This document shows positions 26,165-33,907 of a DNA stretch of 47,387 nucleotides, piece by piece (position 1 is the first letter of the stretch; each line of letters begins with the position of its first letter). Below the pieces are notes generated by a model. That model did not search any database and had not been told where the DNA came from. It saw only the letters and a list, made by a program, of their open reading frames with translations. Source of the DNA: an uncultured Clostridia bacterium (lineage in GTDB: Bacteria > Bacillota > Clostridia > Lachnospirales > CAG-274). The position numbers were made by a program, and so were the translations under genes. The DNA is taken from NCBI GenBank assembly GCA_944376805.1, contig CALWDX010000078.1, positions 1-47,387 of the forward strand. Direction: 5' to 3'.

Positions 26165-27328
26165 TTATTTATAGTATGTATTTATAAAATTTACTATTAT
26201 ATTGCCTATTTTTTCATAACCAACTTCAGAGGGGTGTATTTCATCTTCTAAATATATATTAGAATTAAAATTATTTATTTGTGATAGTGTATGCATATCT
26301 AATATAGGTATACATCTATTTTCAGCTATTTCTATTAATACTTTTTTATAATCTTTAAGTGTGTAACCCAATTTATTTTTAGTTTTATATGCATTATTTA
26401 ATGATTTATTATTTTCCATTTCAAATGGTGGTTGATTTCTAAAAATAGGTGTTAATAAAATAATATTAGCCTCTTTACATTTTTCTTGTAATATTTCTAA
26501 ACATTTATTAAAAGCACCTGTAAATGTATTTAAGTCATTATTATCTATTGTACCTATTTCATTATTCCAATACCAATCATTTGTTCCATACCATATAATA
26601 ATTAAATCAGCATCTGTATGAATGTTTTCTTCATTAGATAAAATGTGTATAAAATTGTCTTGCTGATTTAATGTTACACCTGTTCCACAAATAGCATAAT
26701 TATATATGTTATTTGTATTTAATTTTTCTTCTAATATGTCTTCATAACCACCATTACCATAATTTCTAGTAGATATACTGTCACCATATATTACTATTTT
26801 TTTACCTTTATTCATATTATGATTTTCTGTTAAATTATTTTCTTTAAATTTATTTATATTGTCTTTATTTATATAATTTATATCTTCTAGCAAATTATTA
26901 TTTTTTATTGCACTTGTAGCTAGTTCATCACAACGGTTATTATACTTATTTTCAGCGTGCCCTTTTACCCATATAAATTTTACATTATGTATATTTAATA
27001 GTGGCAAAAGTTCTTCCCATAAATCCACATTAGGAGTCGGTTTTTTACTAGAATTTACCCAGCCGTTTTTTTTCCAGTTATGAACCCAACCATTGTTAAT
27101 AGCATTAACTACATAACTAGAATCTGTGTATAAATTAACATTAAAAGGTTCTTTTAACATTTTTAAGGCAGTAATAACAGCCATTGTTTCCATTCTGTTA
27201 TTAGTTGTTAATTTATATCCTTTAGAAACTTCTTTTTTATGTTCATTATATAAAAAGACTATACCATAACCACCAGCTCCAGGATTACCAGAACAAGCTC
27301 CATCTGTATATATATCAATATTTTTCAT
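26165..27328 (-). CDS. RNase HI fused to an SGNH/GDSL hydrolase
   Basis: 387 residues, two catalytic domains. Residues 1-145 are a complete RNase HI: YTDGACSGNPG with Asp9, RMET with Glu47, YTDSSY with Asp69, KGHAENK with His124 and CDELA with Asp134, cutting RNA in RNA-DNA hybrids. A linker rich in Asn/Lys (about 146-172) leads to an SGNH-hydrolase domain (175-387): YGDSIS with Ser184, GTG near 215-217 (block II), YGTND with Asn250, and DEIHPS with Asp362 and His365. SGNH enzymes are esterases or deacetylases. No signal peptide is present, so both domains should be cytosolic. The start is ATG 27328, with AAGGAG upstream. It is 14 bases behind the RluA-type gene and in its operon. The pairing is unusual and its joint purpose is unknown. 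Confidence 0.92.
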   Translation of the reverse strand: MKNIDIYTDGACSGNPGAGGYGIVFLYNEHKKEVSKGYKLTTNNRMETMAVITALKMLKEPFNVNLYTDSSYVVNAINNGWVHNWKKNGWVNSSKKPTPNVDLWEELLPLLNIHNVKFIWVKGHAENKYNNRCDELATSAIKNNNLLEDINYINKDNINKFKENNLTENHNMNKGKKIVIYGDSISTRNYGNGGYEDILEEKLNTNNIYNYAICGTGVTLNQQDNFIHILSNEENIHTDADLIIIWYGTNDWYWNNEIGTIDNNDLNTFTGAFNKCLEILQEKCKEANIILLTPIFRNQPPFEMENNKSLNNAYKTKNKLGYTLKDYKKVLIEIAENRCIPILDMHTLSQINNFNSNIYLEDEIHPSEVGYEKIGNIIVNFINTYYK

Positions 27329-27342
27329 AAGTAACTCCTTTA

Positions 27343-28296
27343 TTAAATATTATAGTTAAAAAAATTAAGTACATTTTTAAATGAATTATCCATGTATTCA
27401 CAAGTAAAAGTTTTATTTGATAAGTAGCTTAAAAATTCATCTTGTTTTTTAAAATGTAATTTATGACAATGTAAAAATTGATATTTTAAATTAAATTTAT
27501 CTTTTATACTATTTTGATTGTATTTTTTTTCTCCTATTATAGGATAGCCTATATATTCAAAAGATGCTCTAATTTGATGTGTTTTACCTGTTATAAGTTT
27601 TATATTTAATAATGTTTTATTGTTTTTATTTGCAATAGGTTCATATTCTGTTATTATTTTTTTACTATTTGGTATATATTCTTTAGAAAGTATTACTTTA
27701 TTATCTTTTTTTGTATGATAAAGTTCTATTTTACCACTTTTAGTTATATTGCCATATACAGCAGTTAAGTAATATTTATATATAAAATCATTTTTAAAGG
27801 CATTATTAAGGCTTTGTAATGCTTTTAAATTTTTACCAAATGTAACTATACCACTTGTATTTTTATCTAATCTATTACATATAGAAGGTGTAAAATCACA
27901 ATTATTATTATATTCATTTTTATTGTAAATATAATAAATAAGTTGGTCATTTAAAGAGTTATTTTTATTTTTATCATCTGGTTGAGAAACTAACCCTATA
28001 GGTTTGTAACATAAAATAATATTATTATCTTCAAAAATAATTTTAAAATCTGAATTTGTTTTATTAATTTGTTTTTCTTCTTTAAAAGAGCTTATAGTTT
28101 CATCAGATAAATAAATATTAATAATATCACCATTAATAATAATTTCATTACCTTCAGCTTTTTTATTATTTAACTTAATATTTTTTTTCCTAAGCATTTT
28201 ATAAATAAAAGACTTAGGAGCTTTATTAAGATATTTTAAAAGATATTTATCTAGCCTTTGATTTTCATTTGATTTATTAATTTTAATTTCTACCAT
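27343..28296 (-). CDS. RluA-family pseudouridine synthase with S4 domain
   Basis: A 317-residue protein with an N-terminal S4 RNA-binding domain (about 12-60: NQRLDKYLLKYLNKAPKSFI) and a catalytic domain with NRLDKNTSGIV (141-151), where Asp144 is the nucleophile of the RluA class. It isomerises uridine in rRNA or tRNA. The exact site cannot be assigned, as S4-bearing RluA/C/D relatives in Firmicutes differ in target. The start is ATG 28296, with AGGTGA upstream, and a consensus promoter lies 36-64 bases ahead. It is the first gene of a two-gene operon with the RNase H fusion. Confidence 0.92.
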   Translation of the reverse strand: MVEIKINKSNENQRLDKYLLKYLNKAPKSFIYKMLRKKNIKLNNKKAEGNEIIINGDIINIYLSDETISSFKEEKQINKTNSDFKIIFEDNNIILCYKPIGLVSQPDDKNKNNSLNDQLIYYIYNKNEYNNNCDFTPSICNRLDKNTSGIVTFGKNLKALQSLNNAFKNDFIYKYYLTAVYGNITKSGKIELYHTKKDNKVILSKEYIPNSKKIITEYEPIANKNNKTLLNIKLITGKTHQIRASFEYIGYPIIGEKKYNQNSIKDKFNLKYQFLHCHKLHFKKQDEFLSYLSNKTFTCEYMDNSFKNVLNFFNYNI

Positions 28297-28331
28297 ATTT
28301 CACCTACTTAATATTAATATAATATAGTAAA

Positions 28332-28360
28332 ATTATAATTAAATATGTATAGTTTGTCAA
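28332..28360 (-). promoter_or_regulatory. Promoter of the rluA-type/RNase H-SGNH operon
   Basis: On the minus strand TTGACA (28360-28355) and TATAAT (28337-28332) are exactly 17 bases apart, a full consensus. The -35 box overlaps the last codons of ylbJ (stop at 28357-28359). Confidence 0.85.
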
Positions 28361-29541
28361 AATTTATATTTATTTTTAAAAAATTTATGTTTTTTAGTAA
28401 AAAAGTATTTACAAAATATGGAAAACAGTATTAAAATAAATATGCCAAATAAAAAATATATTGTAGAGTATTTAAAATTTGTATTTTCAAAATAATTAAA
28501 CGCAGATGCAGTATTATTTATTATTAACTTATTAAATATAGGTATACATAAAATAGCATATAAAATAGAAAAAATACTATGTAATATTTTAGATAAAAAA
28601 TAAATACTCATTTTTATATCTGATTTATAAATCATACTAGAAGTCTGTGCAAGTATTGAAAAACCAGAAAATGAAACAAGACCACAAGTAATAATTATAC
28701 CATTAATACCTTCAATAGAGGATAACATATTTATACCATTTGTTATTTCTATAATACCCATAAATAAACCATTACTAAAAGGTTCAATATTAGGTGTAAA
28801 TATAAATTTACCTATTTTTTCAAATATACCAGATATTTTAAAAAGTTCAGATATAACAGAAAATAGTATTACAAAGCCACCAACTATAGAAATAGTTTCT
28901 AAACTACTTTTAACACTTTCACCTAATATTTGCCCCATTGTTTTATTGCTTTTTATTCTTGCAAGTTTTAATTTTAATAGTGCATCTTTAAAAGATATAT
29001 TATTACTTACTAAAATATTTCCAGATTTTTTATAAAATCTAAATAAGAAACCAACACTTATAGCCGATATATAATGTATAGCTAAAATTAGATAGCCTAC
29101 ATAAACATTTTTAAACATGCCAATACCAATAGCACCAATTATGAAAAGAGGTCCAGAATTATTAGTAAAACTTACTAGTCGTTGTGCTTCTACTTGAGAA
29201 ATTTTATTGTTTTCTCGTAAGCTAGCAGTTATTTTTGCTCCAACAGGATAGCCAGATAACATACCTAAAACTAGTGCAAATGCTCCACAACCAGAAACAT
29301 TAAAAAATCTTTTCATAAAGGGGTCTAAAAGTGTGCCTAAAAAATCAATAAATCCTAATTGTATTAAAATATTTGTACCTATTAAAAATGGCAATATAGA
29401 GGGTAATATTTTGTTAAACCATAATAACAATCCAGCTTGTGCAGAAGATATAACTACATTGGGAACAATTATAATTAATATATTGAAAAATGCCACTAAT
29501 AATGGTATAATGTAATAGCTTAAATTTTTTAAATATTTCAT
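28357..29541 (-). CDS. ylbJ: Sporulation integral membrane protein YlbJ
   Basis: The 394-residue protein has about eight to ten membrane segments. Family features are visible: the N-terminal NVVISSAQAGLLLWFNKILP followed by PFLIGTNIL, and the gate-like ALVLGMLSGYPVGAK (about 92-106), then VSFTNNSGPLFIIGAIG. YlbJ is a sigma-E-dependent protein needed for heat-resistant spores in B. subtilis, where it resembles nucleoside or spore-maturation transporters (family knowledge). The start is ATG 29541 with only a weak ribosome binding site. It is divergent from the HlyD-like gene. I could not identify a sigma-E promoter with confidence in the 91-base divergent gap. Confidence 0.9.
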   Translation of the reverse strand: MKYLKNLSYYIIPLLVAFFNILIIIVPNVVISSAQAGLLLWFNKILPSILPFLIGTNILIQLGFIDFLGTLLDPFMKRFFNVSGCGAFALVLGMLSGYPVGAKITASLRENNKISQVEAQRLVSFTNNSGPLFIIGAIGIGMFKNVYVGYLILAIHYISAISVGFLFRFYKKSGNILVSNNISFKDALLKLKLARIKSNKTMGQILGESVKSSLETISIVGGFVILFSVISELFKISGIFEKIGKFIFTPNIEPFSNGLFMGIIEITNGINMLSSIEGINGIIITCGLVSFSGFSILAQTSSMIYKSDIKMSIYFLSKILHSIFSILYAILCIPIFNKLIINNTASAFNYFENTNFKYSTIYFLFGIFILILFSIFCKYFFTKKHKFFKNKYKF

Positions 29542-29632
29542 TTTATCACTACTTTACTTTTTATTTATATTATTATATAAATATTATTTAGAATATATTA
29601 CAAGCTACTATAAAAATATAAGGAGGTGACTT

Positions 29633-31507
29633 ATGGATAGAAAAAAACAAAGTAGAAAAAAACAAGGTTCAACTAAAAATCAGCCTCATAAACAAAATAT
29701 TACTAGTTTAGAAAAAAAGCGTAAAGAACAAATCAGAAACAATAAGAATAAAACAAACTATCCAAAAGCCACAACTTATAGTAGAATAAATAATAATACA
29801 ACAACTAGGACTAGCAAAGTTAATACAGTAAATAGAAATAGTAAAGTTACTTCAATAAATAGAAACAATAAAGTTACTAAAAATAAAACTAACAAAGTTA
29901 GCACAATAAATAAAAATAGCAAAGTTACTTCAATCAATAGAGATAGTGGAATTAATATAAATAATAATAGATATGGTAATAATAGTAACTATAGAAGTAA
30001 TTATTATGATAGACCTATACAAAATAAAAAAATATATAGAGCAAAGAAGAAACCTAAAAATAGAAATATAAACTTTATGTCAAGATTATTTACTGTTTTT
30101 ATGTTTACAATTATTATATCTTATTTTGGTATATCTGTATCAAAAAGTTTAAATAAAAAACCAGTAGATTATGAGAGTATAGAAATAGGCTCTATAGAAG
30201 ATAGTACACAAGCTAAAGGTATTATAATTAGAGATGAGATAGTTTATAAATCTAGTAAAAAAGGTGTTCTTACGTTTAATAAAACTGAAAATGAAAGAGT
30301 AAAAAAAGGGGAATTAGTAGCAACCATTAAAAATCAAGAAGAAATAAAAACAGCAGAAAAAGATATAGAACTTATAAACGAAAAAATATTACAATTACAA
30401 GAACAAAGAGACGAACTTTCTATATTTTACCAAGATGTAAAAAAGATAGATAATCAAATACAGCAAACTTTAGACAAATATATAAGTGAATTATCTACAT
30501 ATAATGTTTCAAAAATATATGAGTTAAGAGATTCTATAAGTAAAAAGGTTACTATAAGAAATCAAATGTTATTATCAGAAAATACAGGCAGTGTTCAAGA
30601 TTTATCTAGTCAAAAGGCAGCACAAGAACAGAAAGTTAATAAAAATATGGAAAATATTTATGCTAATAATTCAGGTATAGTATCTTACTATACAGATGGA
30701 TTAGAAGAAACTTTCACTTTTGAAAATAGAGAAAAATTAACAAAAGAGCAAACTTTAATGCAACCTAAAGAAGAACAAGAATTTAAGTTAAATGTTGTAG
30801 AAGGTGAAAGAGTATTTAAAGTTGTAAAAGATAATAATTTTTATATAGGAAGTTATATAAATACGCAAAGTATATCAACTTGGGAACAAGGGGAAACTAG
30901 AACTATTTATATTAAAGATAATGGAGATTTAAGACCTTTAGAAGTAATTATAGAAAAAATTAATATAGGTGAAAAAGAAAGTTATGTTTTAATGAAGTCT
31001 AATAAAAATATGATAGACTTTATAGATAAAAGAAATATTACTTTTGAGCTTAGTAAGCCTAAAGAAGGCTTTAAAATAAAACTAGATGCTATTGCAGAAG
31101 AAGAACTTTTAAAAATACCTACAAGTTATATTGTAGAAAGTAATGTTACAAAAAAATCTGCAACAGGTGAACCAACAACTGTACCTATAAAAATATCTGG
31201 ACAAGATGAAACAGGGGAATATACATATGTTTCTATATCAAAAGGAATAATAGATATAGGTGATTATATAATAAATCCTCAAACAAAACAGGAAATACAA
31301 TTAAGTGAAATATTCACTAAAAAAGGAATATATATTGTAAATTCTGGTATTTATAATTTTAAAAATATTGATACAGAAGGTTCAGTACAAAATGACATAT
31401 TTATAATATTAGATCCTAGTAAAAATACAACTATTAAACTTTATGATAGATATGCTCCAGATTTATCTGTTGTAAAGGGGGAGGAAACTGTTGCTAATGA
31501 AAAATAA
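29633..31507 (+). CDS. HlyD-like membrane-anchored adaptor protein with repetitive basic N-terminus
   Basis: 624 residues. Residues 1-148 are a very basic Lys/Arg/Asn/Ser/Thr-rich cytoplasmic tail that contains imperfect repeats of NSKVTSINR (about 59-105). One membrane helix follows (about 151-170, RLFTVFMFTIIISYFGISV). The outside part begins with a HlyD/lipoyl-like half motif, KGVLTFNKTENERVKKGELVA (about 210-230). It then has a coiled coil (about 240-340) and beta-rich repeats, including a second barrel-sandwich piece. In clostridia such a gene often precedes the yggS/sepF division genes; its transport partner is not adjacent, and its role may be in the envelope or division (inference). 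The start is ATG 29633, with AGGAGGTGA upstream. It overlaps yggS. Confidence 0.78.
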   Translation: MDRKKQSRKKQGSTKNQPHKQNITSLEKKRKEQIRNNKNKTNYPKATTYSRINNNTTTRTSKVNTVNRNSKVTSINRNNKVTKNKTNKVSTINKNSKVTSINRDSGININNNRYGNNSNYRSNYYDRPIQNKKIYRAKKKPKNRNINFMSRLFTVFMFTIIISYFGISVSKSLNKKPVDYESIEIGSIEDSTQAKGIIIRDEIVYKSSKKGVLTFNKTENERVKKGELVATIKNQEEIKTAEKDIELINEKILQLQEQRDELSIFYQDVKKIDNQIQQTLDKYISELSTYNVSKIYELRDSISKKVTIRNQMLLSENTGSVQDLSSQKAAQEQKVNKNMENIYANNSGIVSYYTDGLEETFTFENREKLTKEQTLMQPKEEQEFKLNVVEGERVFKVVKDNNFYIGSYINTQSISTWEQGETRTIYIKDNGDLRPLEVIIEKINIGEKESYVLMKSNKNMIDFIDKRNITFELSKPKEGFKIKLDAIAEEELLKIPTSYIVESNVTKKSATGEPTTVPIKISGQDETGEYTYVSISKGIIDIGDYIINPQTKQEIQLSEIFTKKGIYIVNSGIYNFKNIDTEGSVQNDIFIILDPSKNTTIKLYDRYAPDLSVVKGEETVANEK

Positions 31508-32195
31508 AGAAATAATATATAAAAACCTAAATATTATTAAAGATAATATTGAAAAATCTTGTATAAAAGCTAATAGAAAAATAGATGAAATACAAATTGT
31601 AGGAGTTACCAAAACTATAGATATAGAACGCATTAATATTTTAAAAAATTTAGGTATAAATAACTTTGGAGAAAATAAAGCTCAAGAACTTTTAGAAAAA
31701 TATGATAAAATAAATAATGTATCTTGGCACTTTATAGGAAATTTACAAACTAACAAAGTTAAATATATAATAGATAAAGTTGAACTTATACATTCTGTTA
31801 ATAGTATAAAATTATTAGAAGAAATAAATAAAAGAGCGTTTTATATTAATAAAACTATACCTATACTTTTAGAAATTAACATAGCAAAAGAAATTTCTAA
31901 ATGTGGACTATTAGAAGAAAATTTGCCAAATATTTTAGAAAATATACACGAATTTAAAAATATACAGTTAAATGGTCTTATGTGTGTAGCACCTTTTGTT
32001 GAAAAACCAGAACAAAACAGAAAATATTTCAGAAAAATGAGAAATTTATTTGTTGACATACAAGGGAAAAATAAAGATAATATAAATATGAAGTATTTAT
32101 CTATGGGTATGACAAATGATTATAATATAGCTATTGAAGAAGGTGCAAATATAGTTCGTATAGGAACAGGTATATTTGGTGAAAGAAATTATTAG
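31491..32195 (+). CDS. yggS: YggS-family PLP-homeostasis protein
   Basis: Short (about 234-residue) alanine-racemase-like barrel of the YggS/PROSC family, which binds pyridoxal phosphate and helps keep vitamin B6 and amino-acid pools in balance. It shows VGVTKTI with the PLP lysine near residue 40, NFGENKAQEL, WHFIGNLQTNK and LEINIAKEISKCG, and ends with LSMGMTNDYNIAIEEG. It overlaps the end of the HlyD-like gene. TTG 31491 is 6 bases after GGGGGAGG and is preferred; ATG 31497, two codons later, is the alternative. In Bacillus this is ylmE, directly upstream of sepF as here. Confidence 0.93.
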   Translation: MLMKNKEIIYKNLNIIKDNIEKSCIKANRKIDEIQIVGVTKTIDIERINILKNLGINNFGENKAQELLEKYDKINNVSWHFIGNLQTNKVKYIIDKVELIHSVNSIKLLEEINKRAFYINKTIPILLEINIAKEISKCGLLEENLPNILENIHEFKNIQLNGLMCVAPFVEKPEQNRKYFRKMRNLFVDIQGKNKDNINMKYLSMGMTNDYNIAIEEGANIVRIGTGIFGERNY

Positions 32196-32213
32196 CTTTG
32201 GAGGAAAGATTAA

Positions 32214-32705
32214 ATGGGTATAATGGATAAAATGAAAAATATATTTTTTGGTGATGAATATGAAGATGAATATGAAGATGAAGATAGGTATGAAGATGAA
32301 GAAGTAGATAGAGAACGAGAAGGTGGAAGAGGCTCTGGTAATAATGTAACATCATTTGATAGATATTCTACTAGAAGAACTACTTCAAATATTGTAAATA
32401 TAAATACAAGTGTTCAAATGGGTGTTTGTATGTTTAACCCAGAAACATTGGAAGATGCAGCTGAAGTAGTATCACAAATAAAAGATAGAAATATTGTTGT
32501 TGTAAATCTTGAAGCAGTAGAATATGAAATTTCTCAAAGAATAAGTGACTTTTTATGTGGTGCTAGTTATGCTTTAGAGTGTAATATACAACTTATATCA
32601 GATAAAATAATGATTATTGCACCTATTAATGTAGAAATGTCAGGTGAGCTTAAAGACAAATTACAAGCTAGTGGCATAAAGTTACCTAATTCTATGTGGA
32701 GATAA
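32214..32705 (+). CDS. sepF: Cell division protein SepF
   Basis: 163 residues. A short amphipathic N-terminus (MGIMDKMKNIFFG) for membrane binding is followed by an acidic Asp/Glu/Tyr-rich linker (about 13-35). The conserved C-terminal SepF domain (about 70-155) carries NPETLEDAAEVV, VNLEAVEYEISQRISDFLCGASYAL and the strand IMIIAPINVEMS. SepF rings bind the FtsZ C-terminus and tether Z-rings to the membrane in Gram-positives lacking FtsA or alongside it. The start is ATG 32214, with GGAGGAAAG upstream. It lies in the standard yggS-sepF-yggT-ylmH order. Confidence 0.95.
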   Translation: MGIMDKMKNIFFGDEYEDEYEDEDRYEDEEVDREREGGRGSGNNVTSFDRYSTRRTTSNIVNINTSVQMGVCMFNPETLEDAAEVVSQIKDRNIVVVNLEAVEYEISQRISDFLCGASYALECNIQLISDKIMIIAPINVEMSGELKDKLQASGIKLPNSMWR

Positions 32706-32720
32706 GGGAAGGGTGATAAA

Positions 32721-32996
32721 ATGAATATACTAATTTTTCAATCTTTTAGTATCTTAGTAAAATTTATAGAGTTTGTTATATTAATAAGAGTTATACTATC
32801 TTGGATACCACTTGATAGAAATAATTTAATAGTAAAAATAATTTATGCATTATCAGAGCCTTTATTATATCCTATAAGACAAATGCTTAAAAAGTCTCCA
32901 TTAGGAGATGGTATGATGTTAGACTTCTCACCTATTATATTAATGTTTATTTTAATATTTTTACAAAGAATATTAGCAGCTTTTCTATTATATTAA
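32721..32996 (+). CDS. yggT: YggT-family membrane protein
   Basis: 91 residues with two hydrophobic segments (about 4-28 and 68-90). They flank the family's conserved ILSWIPLDRNN and the loop ALSEPLLYPIRQML. YggT proteins are found beside sepF across Firmicutes, Actinobacteria and cyanobacteria and are linked to division or chromosome partition (known as YlmG). The start is ATG 32721, with GGGAAGGGTGAT upstream. Confidence 0.93.
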   Translation: MNILIFQSFSILVKFIEFVILIRVILSWIPLDRNNLIVKIIYALSEPLLYPIRQMLKKSPLGDGMMLDFSPIILMFILIFLQRILAAFLLY

Positions 32997-33099
32997 AATA
33001 ATAAACTTAAACAATTATTTATTACATAAAAGCTATGACTTTATTTTTCTTATGGAAGAGTAATAGGAATAGCTATTTTTTTGATAGAAGGGATATTTT

Positions 33100-33894
33100 A
33101 TGATAAATAAACAAAAATTATTAAATACTGTACAAAATAAAGAAGATAAAATTTTATTTTCTAAAATAATAGACCAATTAAATTTTTGTATTAAAAACTA
33201 TGAAAATACTTTCACAGATTTTTTACCAATATTAAAATACCTTGAAATAAATTATATTTTATCAACTATAAAAATAGAACAAAATATTAAAATTTTTGGT
33301 GGTTTTGAAGAAGCTGAAAGAGTTATTATAGGATTTTTTCCAGAATATATAGAACCAGAAGAAAAAGATTTTCCTATATCTATTTTAGAAGTAACATATG
33401 ATGAAAAATATAGTAGAGAACTTACACATAGAGACTTTTTAGGTTCTATAATAGGGCTTGGAATAGATAGAGGTAAAATAGGTGATATTATAATAGAAAA
33501 TAATAAAGCTATTTGTTTTATAAATAATAGTATAATAGATTATATAAATATAAATTTAGAAAAAGTAGGAAAAACAAAAGTAAAAACAAAAATAATAAAT
33601 ATAAATAATTATGATATACCTAAACCTAAAATTGAAGAAAAAAATATTATAATATCATCACTTAGATTAGATGCTGTATTGTCAGGTGCTTTTAATATTT
33701 CTAGGGGGAAAATTTCAGATTATATAAAAGGTGAAAAAGCATTTGTAAATTTTGTTATAGAAACAAATGGTGCTAAAAATGTAAAATTAAATGATATATT
33801 AACTCTTAGAGGATTAGGTAGAATAAAAGTTTTAGATATTGTAGGTAAAACTAAAAAGGACAGAATAGTTTTAAATATTGGAAAATATATTTAA
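33100..33894 (+). CDS. ylmH: YlmH-type S4 RNA-binding protein
   Basis: 264 residues, full length. The N-terminal two-thirds is the conserved YlmH region (GGFEEAERVIIGFFPEY and LTHRDFLGSIIGLGIDRGKIGDI). The C-terminal third is an S4 domain (about 185-245: SSLRLDAVLSGAFNISR). In Bacillus it is the division-cluster protein YlmH; recent work links the family to rescue of stalled 50S complexes with peptidyl-tRNA. The start is ATG 33100, with AGAAGGGAT upstream. A gap of 103 bases separates it from yggT; that gap holds no clear terminator. Confidence 0.93.
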   Translation: MINKQKLLNTVQNKEDKILFSKIIDQLNFCIKNYENTFTDFLPILKYLEINYILSTIKIEQNIKIFGGFEEAERVIIGFFPEYIEPEEKDFPISILEVTYDEKYSRELTHRDFLGSIIGLGIDRGKIGDIIIENNKAICFINNSIIDYININLEKVGKTKVKTKIININNYDIPKPKIEEKNIIISSLRLDAVLSGAFNISRGKISDYIKGEKAFVNFVIETNGAKNVKLNDILTLRGLGRIKVLDIVGKTKKDRIVLNIGKYI

Positions 33895-33907
33895 AGGGAG
33901 AAAAAAT

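Noticed and set aside
33000..33099. Terminator or riboswitch between yggT and ylmH
   Set aside because: Only AGCTAT and ATAGCT with a loop over 30 bases can pair, which is too weak for a call.
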